The notes beneath the pieces were generated by a model. That model saw only the letters and a program-made list of their open reading frames with translations, was not told where the DNA came from and searched no databases. A stretch of 64,000 nt of DNA from Echinometra lucunter. Taxonomy: Eukaryota > Echinodermata > Echinoidea > Camarodonta > Echinometridae. The stretch lies in NCBI GenBank assembly GCA_029962745.1, contig CM057156.1:27470731-27534730 (forward strand). The letters are read 5' to 3'. Positions 49,199-59,865 of this stretch are shown one piece after another. How positions within the stretch are numbered: the stretch's first letter is position 1; each line of letters starts with the position of its first letter. The position numbers and the translations under genes are program-made.

Positions 49199-49799
49199 CC
49201 GTCAAGAAGGTCTGGTTACTCAGAGCATCTACCCATCTGTTTCATAAGGAATTTGGCAATTACAAAGAGTGCACTGTCATCAAGCTCTGGTTCACTTCAG
49301 TCCAACTTCAGCTTTTTGTGCTTTGAAAATACTGTACGAGTAAAAAGAAATAAAAGCACTACTCCGCTCAAACTTGAATGATCAAAGCCCTTTCACTAGG
49401 CAACAAGATGGCGTTACTGAGAGCTTAAAATAACATTGCAATGGAAACCCATTCAGTCATGATTGTGGAAGAGCTCTGGAGCAAAGAGGTACCTTGACTT
49501 TTCAGTACAATAAGAAGTCTTCAAGATATGAAAGACTAGTTTGAATGCCTTTAAGCTTCACTTTGAAAAGACACCTTCAAAAGCCGATTTATCTTTGGTA
49601 TGTCACTGAGGCATTGATGTACGGTAATACAAAAAAAAAAACACAAAGAAAACAAAAAAACATGCATGTGACCTTAGGTACATGCTATTTTGGGATTGTA
49701 CAGAAGAGAAAATTCATTTTTTCCCCTTAAAGAGACATTTAATATGACAGAGATACAAGTGTATGCTCGTCGGTGTAAAACACGCTTTTAGATCGTGAG

Positions 49800-50665
49800 T
49801 GGCGCAAAATGGATGTATTTGAAAAATCATCACAAATCGGAAAGAATAAAGGGTACCAAAATACCCTGGAGGCTCGTAGAGGGTCAGCGTAGCCCTCTGC
49901 ATCTCGAGCGATTGACTCGCAATGTGGAGATTTCGCTTCATGGGTTCGAAACCCATGAAGCATTCATTTCTGTTTCAGTACGGGTTTTTTCTGTTTTGTT
50001 TCATTATGTTTCATTGATTTTTTTTTTACATTAACGGATGTTTTCGTATGGCCCAACTTAAAGTTTTAAAAAATCTCTGTGGAGCAAACAGTGTGAAGTT
50101 ATTATTTTGGCTTTTTGCGGCCGTCATTGCAAACTTGCTAACAGGAAAAGATAAAGGGTGAAGATGAACTGAAAGATTGCGGTGAGGCAACGTGTACCCC
50201 TCTGTACAGAGCGATTGGTTCGCATCTCCTCGACAAGGATATTTAGGGTTCGATGCCCAGGAAGCACCTGTTTTGTTTGGGTTTTCCATTTTGTTTCTTC
50301 TTCCTTTTTTTTTTTTAGTATAACTGATTTCATTTTTGCATGCTCCGAACTTTTTAATAAAATATCCCGACGTAGTAAACTGTATGTGTGAGGTTATTAT
50401 TTGCTTTTTTGGCCGCAGTCATTTTCAAACAGGAAAGGATAAACTGGAGGGTGGTAGTGAGGCAGCGTATAGCTCTCTGCATAGAGTGATTGACTCGCAT
50501 CTCCTAACTTGATGGAGAGATTTTGGGTTCAAAACCCAGGAAGCACCATTTTTTGTTTGGGTTTTCCCTTTTGTTTCATTTATTTGATTTTCAGTAATTG
50601 ATTTCTTACCAGCATGCTCCAAAACTTGCTAATAAGAAATCTCTATGCCGCAGACAGTATGCGCG
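49800..50665 (+). mobile_element. Three tandem tRNA-Ser-like SINE units
   Basis: Each unit has a head with GCGATTGACTCGCA-type sequence and a B-box-like GGGTTCGAAACCC (49942-49954), GGGTTCGATGCCC (50246-50258) or GGGTTCAAAACCC (50525-50537). The B box is followed by a GAAGCA end and a 'TTTTGTTTGGGTTTTCC' tail, then a shared linker (GCATGCTCC, TTATTATTT, GGCCG, ACAGGAAA). B boxes are spaced 304 and 279 bp, so the array is tandem, not scattered. The order of arms resembles tRNA-Ser with its long variable arm. Not a functional tRNA. Confidence 0.72.
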
Positions 50666-51354
50666 AAACGGGCTCTCTGGGGAGGGGGGGGGGGTGCAGA
50701 AAGGGGGCGTTTATTTAGGAATCAAGATGTTAACATTATTGGAAGAGAACAGAGGGGAAGAGAGAGAGAGAGTAAGAGAGAGAGAGGGGGGAATGTCAAG
50801 AGGAACGATAGGAGATATTGAAAGTAAAATGAGCTGTGAGAAAAGTATAGAGGAAAAGAACTTGGAAGAATATGCGTGCTCTGTGTCTATCAGTGGGTGG
50901 GATGAGTGTGTGCGTTTATATGCAAAATAGGGTTAGAATATTTCTTTAAAAAAAGAAAAGCTTGTAATTTGCAACAGCCCACTTCGGATGCGGCACCACT
51001 GTATTTTGGTTCATCAGTTCATTAAGAATTATGTTCTAATTGTTGTAACATTTTTTGGTTTCACCACGGTTGTGTAGATCTTCAGAGACTTGGGCATGAT
51101 TTCGTTAGACGATGAAGTGAGAGACGGGATGGGGTGTCCGATTTCGTAGTATCATGAAAAGCATTTTTGCAAACTATTCAAAGTCTAATAAGTTCATACT
51201 CCGGCAAAAGATGAAATTTTATCTCAGAAAATTGATATTAAAAAAGGAATCAATATTAATGAATAGCTGAATGAATGAATGAATGAATGAACGCATGAAT
51301 GATGAATAAATAAATGAGCATCTATATTTATTAATTGATTACACCCTCGTAGCA

Positions 51355-51900
51355 AAGGAGGCGGGGCAGACGCGCCCCCAAAAAAACGCCAACAAAAAAA
51401 AAAAAAAAAAAGATAGAAAGAAAAAGAAGGGGGAAAACGTAAGAAGAGCAGGAGCAGACAAGGAACAATTCGAAGAAAACATCGGAGCTTCCGTGCTTCG
51501 CGGAGAGGGGGGAAAACTCCCCTTATAGGGAGCGCCTTTCGCGCGCTCAGTATTAAGTGTTTCGCAAGTGTTTCGCGTGCTCACTACCGCCCCCTAAAAT
51601 GAAATCCTAGCAAAGCCACTGATTCTGGACTAAGTTACCGGGACATTTTTGGCTCTGCCCCCACCCCCCCCCCCCCCGATAACAGGCAGAGGACGTATTA
51701 AGATGAGCGGGAGCAGACAAGGAACGATTCAAAGGAACGTCGGAGCTTCCGTGCTTCTCGCGGGGGACACTCCCCCCTCCCTGCACCCCCCTTGGGAGCG
51801 CGCTTCCCGTGCTCACTACAGCCCCCCTAAACTGAAATCCTAGCTACGCCACTAATTCTAGACGGAGTTATCGGGAAATATATGGCTCTGCCCCCCTCCC
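51355..51900 (+). repeat. Two-copy tandem repeat, period about 259 bp
   Basis: GAGCAGACAAGGAAC occurs at 51452 and 51711, each followed by CGGAGCTTCCGTGCTT and later CCTAAA.TGAAATCCTAGC and TTTTTGGCTCTGCCCCC or TATATGGCTCTGCCCCC. An A run splits the first copy near 51390. Confidence 0.85.
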
Positions 51901-52030
51901 CCTCTCATAAAAGGCACCTGTTACGCCGCTGCAACAAGGCGCCTTAAACCACTCGACCACGGCACTTGATAAAGGAAAATAAGATACAAAAAAAGTCGGC
52001 CTCGCGGGCCTTCGGTCAAGTGGGCGGACC

Positions 52031-52091
52031 CCACTACTACTACTACTTCTGCTACTACTGCTACTATATACTGCTACTACTACTACTGCTG

Positions 52092-52163
<72 letters not shown>

Positions 52164-52218
52164 TTAAGGCTTCAACACTAGGCTACTTCTACCAATAGTA
52201 CTAGTACTACTACTGCTA

Positions 52219-52298
<80 letters not shown>

Positions 52299-52306
52299 TT
52301 ACTACT
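52031..52306 (+). repeat. ACT/CTA trinucleotide microsatellite
   Basis: Two long ACT arrays (about 52031-52163 and 52201-52310) are split by about 35 bp of unique sequence. A poly-Leu open frame over the first is an artefact of the repeat. Confidence 0.95.
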
Positions 52307-53212
52307 ACTTGCACACACCAACAAAAGTTATTGCCATAGCCTATCTTAGAGTTGTAATTTGTATCAAAAGAATGCTTTCGACTTACCAATTCTTTTCAAT
52401 CACCTGCAGTACTAAAAAAACTGTATCCTCCAAACTGCTATAAATTATCCTCTATGGTGGATTGTGTGGCATTGAACACTAAAGTTTGGAACAATAATTA
52501 CTACATAGCAACAAAATAAAAACTAAAAAAAAAAAAAAAAAAAAAAACTTTGCGTGGGTAGAGTGGTCCTATATACTGTTAAATTTGCCTACAGTGGATG
52601 GCAGCAGAGTTATACTTTATTATAGATCTAAGCCTATGTACCTACTTTTTTTGGGGGGGGGGGCTTCGAGCACTAAGAACAATTCTTTGTTTAATTTTAA
52701 TGTCTGTGTAGGTCTTTCTACAATTCTTTGTTTACTCTTAAATTAATGCTGTCATGATTTGTTACCGCACAGATTCATAATTTCAGGTGTCGGATATTTA
52801 CCTTTAAGTGTTTGCATGCATGAATATATTTATGCAGGTTATAGGCCTTTTGGGGTCTGCCCTTCTGCGCTGCTTTGACAAAAGGAAGCAAAGTGACGTG
52901 ACATCTAAATTTCCCTAAATTTTAGTTAATATTTCATATTTCATCTAAAATATGAAAAATGAAGATTTAAATAATTCATTCTTATCATTTATGTTCATTC
53001 ACAAAGTAAAACATATACAGTGATAAAGTGTATATATTTTGAACTAATATTGTTTGTATGATTATAATCATGGAAATGTCATTGTAGACTTACTTCTTTT
53101 GGAAATGAATAAATATGATTTTGACAATTTAAATATGCTTTTCCTCCAGGCCGAATTTTATACATAAACACCTGCTTGTGAGATATGTTAGATCTGTATA
53201 CTATGGTTTGTA

Positions 53213-53308
53213 GTAATAGTAGTAGTAGTAGTAGTAGTATGCAGATATGCAGCGCTTAGAAACATTTGTATTAAGCGCTATATAAATGTTGCATATTATT
53301 ATTGTTAT

Positions 53309-53393
<85 letters not shown>

Positions 53394-53400
53394 TGCAGCA
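53213..53400 (+). repeat. AGT/TAG trinucleotide microsatellite with a retroelement 3' end
   Basis: Short AGT array, then TTAAGCGCTATATAAATGTT and an ATT run (retroelement 3' tail as at 14450), then a long AGT array ending in GCAGCAGCAGTTGCAG near 53400. Confidence 0.9.
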
Positions 53401-53569
53401 GCAGTTGCAGTTGAATTGAAAAGATTAAAAAAACAGCAGTCCCTTTAACGATTATATTATAACTGCAGATTAGTATTTCATGTTCTTCATTGCCAAAAAC
53501 AGTCTATGTAAAATGAAACACTAAGATTGTCTCTCTACCTTTTTGTTATGTAGGCCTATATTACTGGCC

Positions 53570-55110
53570 TACATTTAACGTGTATGTAAGAAGGTCGTTG
53601 GTGGCGGGTTGCTGGTCCCGTGACCTTCACCCAACGAACGTCCTTCTAGTTCTGTGCCTTCACCCCGCTTTCTCCTTTCCTCGATGAGGTTGTATGTAAA
53701 ATTTACTATTTGATGAAATTGTAGTTATGTTTTCTTATTATTGCTGTATCAGAGAGACAAAACTAAGATGGCCATAAGGGAAATGGTTATGTCTAGAGAG
53801 TGAAATATTTGTTGTGAGAAAATGTACATTTTAAGCGATTTATAAATGCATGTTATGTCATGAGAGAGTGTGATGGATTACACATATAAATGCTTTAGTG
53901 TGTATTGGCCAGCGTAGGGCGCATGCATTGGGCACTGTCCGTTGGCCATTTTCGGGTGAAACGTAGTTGGGGTGTTAGGGCGCTATGGACAGTGGAAATG
54001 GGGTTTGGGTCTGAGTTTACGAATGAAATGATTTGAATATGGCCAGAGGTCGACTGCTTTGTTTTATTTGGTAGTTTTATGAGTTATAGAAACTCTTTAT
54101 AAAGCTTTCTCATTATCAAATTAATGTATGGAAACATGGATTATTAATATCAAATTATGTTAATTGAGATAAGCTTTGGAACGTTTTATTATTCAGCTGT
54201 TCCGGACTCTGTTTATATGTTTATTTTATATTAGGAATATTTCCTTGTTAATTGATTGTAATTGAGAACTGCAACTGATATTGTGACCCCGCTTTCTCCT
54301 TTCCTCAGTGGTGAGTCAAGCCTGGAGAAGAAAATAATGACCACTGAACTCTGACTTCAAGCTGTCAATGTCCTTCTGTCTGTGTCTCCGGTGATGTCTG
54401 CCCCATCCATAAGTCCTTACCACTCGGCCCCTTGTAGTCACTAGTCGGCGTGGTGTGTTTGGTTGCACTTTTATAAACGAAAATAAGAGGAAACATCATT
54501 TTAAATTAAATAAATATGAAACTGATGTGGAGATATGCAACCGAACAATCTTAAAGGCATTGGCTAACTTTGTGAGTAGCTGATTTAAAAAATTCTCAAA
54601 CTAAGATGAAACATGTGTATGAGTACTTGTATTTGTACTCAAAAACCCTGAAACTAACAACCATAATTTGGAATGAAAAAGTGTAAGTTAGACGCAAACG
54701 GCGATTTTATTATCCTTCGTCTCACGAGACAATCACTAAGAGGACCATTTTGCTTGAATTTGAAAATGCCGTTATGTCCCTCCCGCCGCGTGATATGCCA
54801 ATACACACAGTACGATAAGGTGAGTCATGCGCACTCCTTATTCTATTCTGTGCAACCGACCCTCGTATATTTTCGAACATTGGTTCATATTTTTTATATT
54901 TAAAAATACTTCCTGTGGATATTATACTTTGAAACTTTCAGACTGGTATTTTGACACTATAACCCTTATGTTTATCCCATTTTCAAGTAACAAAACAAGA
55001 TTTTTTAAAAATCATAATAATGTTAACCATGTCTTTAAGCTGCCTGATTAATCTTATATTCTGCTTTGGCAGAGAAGAGGTACTTTCTGAGCTGCCATCC
55101 TCTTTTTATG
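53570..55110. other. Stretch with a repeated 22-bp motif, no supported gene
   Basis: ACCCCGCTTTCTCCTTTCCTC occurs at about 53663 and 54287, in direct orientation 624 bp apart. The rest is AT-rich. A possible donor (AAG|gtgagt) follows a short open frame at 54817-54819, but no acceptor or homology supports an exon. Confidence 0.4.
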
Positions 55111-55111
55111 T

Positions 55112-55440
55112 TGTTTAAGCTGTTGTTGTTGTTTGTTTTTTGTTAAAGGCCTGTATGTTTCTGGTGGTGTGATGGATAACTGTTCCTTACACTTGGGAAT
55201 ACAATTATATTTTCAACTGTACATTTAGTATTTTGACTCGATACTTTTCCGGCGTTAGACTCCCCTCACTATGTACCACTCGTACAAACAAAATGGATCC
55301 CATAGTTGGTTGAGAGCCAGAATTAAGAGCATTATTTTGTTGCGCTTTTAGTTCATGGCTTTCTGGCCCTCAGCACAACATTTGAAATAAGTACTAGGGG
55401 TAGCACAAATACAGAGGATAGAGAGAGAGTGCGAGCACAT

Positions 55441-55482
<42 letters not shown>

Positions 55483-55705
55483 ATGAGCATTATTGGAGGA
55501 GAGAAAAATCAGTGCCTGCGCGAACGCAACAAGTATCAGCGATGGGGTCTGCGCGCGAAGACTACTAACAATCGTCAATGAGTCGTACTATACGTGACAG
55601 TCTATAGGATTGCGTGGATTGCAGACGGAAAGGTCCAGCAAGAACGAAGTCCCCGCACATGCGCACAAGGAGGATTTGCGTTTCCATGTACGGAAAAAAA
55701 ATCGC
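55112..55705 (-). repeat. Right arm of the long inverted pair
   Basis: Reverse complement of 47464-47960, from AAGCTGTTGTTGTTGT to CCATGTACGGAAAAAAAA. It holds a GA microsatellite (55444-55478) where the left arm has TC, as expected for inverted copies. It has about 60 extra bases near 55275-55340. Confidence 0.85.
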
Positions 55706-55780
55706 GTACCGAGCACAGAAATATACGTTGCGTTGTTTCAGGGCCCCTGGGAGCCGAGGGTGCTGGGGGGGGGGGGGGTG

Positions 55781-56010
55781 CCATTGGCGTAAATCCCTGG
55801 GGGATGGGGGGATATATCCCCCCCCCCCCCACTTTTTGGAGGGGGGGGGGGGGAGGATGACGTGTACAAATATCCCCAACCCCCACTTTTTAAGGAAGAA
55901 AATATATTTTACTTAATCAGTTAGTAAACATTTTGAATATCTGCCATAAAATCATTTTTTTAGAATTTCTATTTGAAAATGCGATTGAAAACCAAAAAAA
56001 GAAAAAAAAG
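55781..56010 (+). repeat. Dispersed repeat, copy 1 (GGCGTAAATCCCTGGGGG)
   Basis: The sequence ATTGGCGTAAATCCCTGGGG, then long G and C runs, then AAGGAAGAAA.TAT, ATTTTGAATATCTGCCATAA and TTTGAAAATGCGATTGAAAA recurs at 57866-58035 in the same orientation. Confidence 0.8.
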
Positions 56011-57865
56011 AAGATATTTTCGATTTGCATTTTTGATTGATAATTTTCCAAATTCAACTAAGAGTGGGGCACCAGAACCTTTCATTTCAAAAACGCTAAA
56101 AGAGCGATCATGACTGCCTTTGTCTCTTCGCCTGTACGTTTCTTCGAACAATTTACGTAGGCCTATTCTTACGCCTCTCCCACGAAAAAAAAAAAATCCT
56201 GCTACGGCACCAGAGTGTTGGATTTGACGAAACATTTCGATCAGAAAACTGACGCTGGCAAGCCTGGGCAACTTGCACTCATGCTTCCATTCCGTGAAAA
56301 GATCAGAAATCCTCTTTGCTCAGTTCAGGAACGCAAGTGAAAAACACATGTTTAAATCTGCATCCTCTCTAATCAAGCTAATTGAGAGATTTGATGAAAG
56401 AAACATAACAAAGAACATAAACGAAATGATAATGTATCATGCCGTTGGTCATGTTGGTGCATCCTTACAAATCGTGAACACTGTCTTATTCTGTGCAACT
56501 CGATTTTGACATTCGAATTTTAAACTCTTCTTGCTCATCAACGCGTGAACCTTTTGTTTTGTACCAGGTATCAGCAAAAAGGGGAAGACGTGAACTTTAT
56601 GAAGATGCATATGATATTCCATGAATTATTCTATTCAATCTGAAAAAAAATGACTGCAAATCCCGGTTTCCTATTTTCTGGGACGCACTGTATAGGGTGT
56701 TTGTCCGGCAAGATGCCATCTCTCATTTTCGACAACCTATGGCATCCTTTTGGGGGCTGACACTTTTCCTTGGCGGACATCCATTGCCTCATGCATTGGA
56801 ATGACTCTGATCGGCACAGGTTTTGACTGTCTTTAATTTTATACACTACCTCTGTGTTTTTGTTTATACCCTACTGTCCGAAAACAAAGAGATGAAGATG
56901 ACAGCTAGAATCCATTCTGTGAATAGAAACTGCCGTATCAATAGGGGATTTCTGCAACTTTTATTTTGGGGGTATTTGCATATGAATCGTCATTGTGCTC
57001 ACATTGTTTATCCCCCATCCCCCCTCCCGGGATCGACACCCATGAATGAATCATTGTATGACGGAGACCATGAAGATCTCGGGAAGATCTGAAAGAAGAA
57101 ATATTATCGTTGAAGAAACAGGTAATGGAGTTGCAACATGAAAATAAAGAACTTTCAGAAACAATTAAACAAATGGAAAGTGCGGTGATTGAAATCTGTG
57201 ATGATGAAACCCGTTCATTTAAAGTTCAAATGAACAGATGTGTTTATGAACTGCTGAGTCATGTTGGTCTGAATCATGTTCCACCATGTATTAATGCTGT
57301 TATATCTCCTTTGACTGGAAAGTTCATGTCTGCCATCGAAGTCAACCGTTGAGAGCATGAGTACGCAAAGACTCCACATTGCCCAGAAGCAAATAAGCGA
57401 ACAATTCGCAAGTAAAAAGAACACCAGTCTATATACAGATGAAACGAGTAAGTACGGTGCAAAGGTGATGGGGTATCATGCTACGGATGAAGAAAAAAAT
57501 TATTATGTATTCGGGTTGAGAGACATCTGCAAAAAGTCTGCTAAGGATACTCTATGCACATTCAAACAGATTGTTGAGGACATTGATGACATCTGTAGCG
57601 ACTCTGATGGCACCACTGGAAAACAAATTTTTCTCAATATTAGGAATACCAGGTCTGATCGTGCATCCACAGAATTGAAATGGTATGAGCTCCTATAGAC
57701 AATAGGTATTACCTGTAATGACAGAAAACTGGGATGAGCTGACTGATGCTCAAAAAAAGCCTCTGGAAGAACTAACATTCTTCTTCTGTGGATTACATTC
57801 TCTAGTGCAATATGCCGAGGTTACACAGAAAGTGTTAGAGTAAGTGGAGAAGGAGTATTCAGGAT

Positions 57866-58035
57866 TGGCGTAAATCCCTGGGGGGGGGGGGGGGGGGGGA
57901 GGGGATTTGCGCCAATTTTTAAAGGAAGAAATGACATTTTAATTTATCAGTTATTAGAAATTTTGATAATCTGTCATAAACCACCATCATATTTTAGAAT
58001 TTCCATTTGAAAATGCAATTAAAAACCAGAAAGTT
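57866..58035 (+). repeat. Dispersed repeat, copy 2 (GGCGTAAATCCCTGGGGG)
   Basis: Matches 55781-56010 in the same orientation about 2.09 kb downstream, including the long G run and ATTTCCATTTGAAAATGCAA. It lies directly after the third piece of the broken transposase-like ORF, so it probably inserted into that element. Confidence 0.8.
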
Positions 58036-58639
58036 GGTTATTTTTGGCTCGATATAATAAATATGAAACTATGTGTAAGGGGGTCTGTGTGGGTGGGTGA
58101 GGAATATGTTAATACTTAAGTGTGAGTTCGACAGAAAAAAAAAAATCAGTAAAAAAAATCGAACATTCCCCCCCCCCCCCCTCCCCACTCCTCAAAGTGG
58201 ATTTATGCCGGTGGTATTTAGGTGCAACAGCGGACCCTGATGTACAGGATGAAGGCGTGCCTTTGCTGTTTGGCAGCAGGGTGAGACAAGTCTGTTGGGG
58301 GAGGGGAAAGAGCGTTTTTTGTTGTTGTTGTTATATTCCAATTCAACAATTATGATTTATTTTCATTCTTTTATCCTTTTTTTTTCCAAACCAGAAGTGC
58401 ATGTTCCATTGGTTTCTTGCAAAGTATTCAGATGTTAAAGCTATTTTGTGAAAACAGTTTTATGTGCATTATGTTAGTTCGGTGTAAACTATGACTTTTT
58501 AGCTTATAAATTCACTATGTTAGCATGTGGACATTTTAATTTATCAGTTATAAATATTGTTCATAGTTACATGTATTTGATGTTTCTTCTAATTATTTCA
58601 TAGATTATCAGTATCTGGAGTAAAATATTATATTTTGAT

Positions 58640-58978
58640 GTCTCTTTATGCCAAATAAACAAGTAATTTCTCTGCACTCTCATTTTATCTCTCCTTCCCT
58701 CCTGTTTTTCCTTCTTTCCCAAATTATTCCTCCTTTACATTTATTGTTAAATGTTTTTCGATGTTTTTAAATGTATATGTTTCTATCATTTTCTTTAGTT
58801 TATTTTGTATCTCATGTATACTTTTGTATGTATTGGGAGCTCTGTTTATCAAGCCTTGGCTTTTAGGGGCTTCCAAACAATTTACAATGTATTATATTTT
58901 GTTGTACATACATGATTTGTATACTGATTTTAAATGGTTGTAAAAGCGAAATGAAAAATTGAAATTGAAATTGAAAAT
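58640..58978 (+). mobile_element. LINE 3' UTR fragment
   Basis: Contains GGGAGCTCTGTTTATCAAGC and ends in GAAATGAAAAATTGAAATTG AAATTG (space added), a pentamer/hexamer tail like those of the other CR1/L2-like fragments here. No ORF sequence remains. It lies inside the interval that splits the transposase-like ORF. Confidence 0.55.
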
Positions 58979-59865
58979 TGATCTGTCACTTACCTGTTTT
59001 CCAAAGAGAAATTTATGGTTGAACTCATAATTCAAATTCAGCTGGTATTTTCTAGTATGTGAATTCCGAGACAAATTTTGATCTTTATAAAGTCTGAACT
59101 GTAACATGTATTGTCAGTTATTATTTGCATCATTGCTTTTAACATGTTTAATATATTATGATGTACAATCCGTAAGTTGGATTTACAAAAAAAACTTCAA
59201 ATTCAGGGGATATATTTTAAGGTTCATTAACAAAGTGAATTTACAGCATGTGTTAATTATGATGAATATAGGCTATTGTTTCATGTATGCTTTAATATAA
59301 CAGTGTTTTAATACACCAATGCAATGCAATCGAATGCTGTTTTTGTTTTTTAAAAAAGAATGTTGGTATCAATTTATTCTTTGAATAGTTTATAAGGTGA
59401 TTGCTAATTCCTTTTATAGAATTTTTATTTTATCAATGCATCTTATTCACATCTGCTGTTATCCTTCCAAGCTGTTTGTTTTCATGCAAATCTGCCTAAA
59501 CAATATTTCTTCTCCTTCCCACCAACAGATTGAGCACAAATTTGAGGAAGATCATAAGCCAGGTACCAGGATACAGAGAGTAGTACAATGTCAAGTATGA
59601 CGAGGACCCAGCTGTCTATTCCTATCACCTGATGGATGACTACAAAGCTGGAGATGTGCAGATAATTGTTTAGCTAATAGCTATATGTAGACCTTCAAGC
59701 TAAAAAAAAAAGCATTGAAGGTTTACACGTATTTCGCAAAATAATGACATAATGACATATGCAAATGTAGCACAACTGGTATCAATAATTGTTGTTTAAA
59801 GTTTGTACATTTAAATTATTGATTTATGCATTTACTATTTATGAATTGATTCATATCTGAGGCTA

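Larger units (their letters stand above)
57074..59672 (+). pseudogene. Broken ORF of a repetitive, transposase-like family (class not identified)
   Basis: Four pieces: a coiled-coil-like start (LKKQVMELQHENKELSETIK, 57086-57320); after a frame change, SLYTDETSKYGAKVMGYHAT and a DTLCTFKQIVEDIDDI region (57330-57697); after a stop and frame change, MTENWDELTDAQKKPLEELT then FFFCGLHSLVQYAEV (57738-57841); and, 1.7 kb later, KYDEDPAVYSYHLMDDYKAG DVQIIV (split here by a space) ending at a TAG near 59672. The last piece looks like a Tudor/Spindlin-type end. From memory, proteins with this order (TDGTSK.G, NNFFCGLH, C-terminal YDGED.Y) are multi-copy and uncharacterised in corals, molluscs, lancelets and urchins. 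I infer a mobile origin; RNase-H-type catalysis is not shown. Stops and shifts make this copy inactive. Confidence 0.6.

Noticed and set aside
49850..50545. tRNA-Ser genes
   Set aside because: B-box-like arms are present but A box and acceptor stems are poor, and the units are part of a tandem repeat.
51966..52181. Open frame encoding a long Leu run
   Set aside because: It is the ACT microsatellite read in one frame.
54673..54903. Possible exon ending in AAG|gtgagt
   Set aside because: No acceptor, no homology, and the upstream text looks like repeat DNA.
56273..56509. 78-codon + strand frame with a plausible protein-like composition
   Set aside because: No match to a family I know, no splice sites found and no clear link to the broken ORF that begins at 57074; left unannotated.
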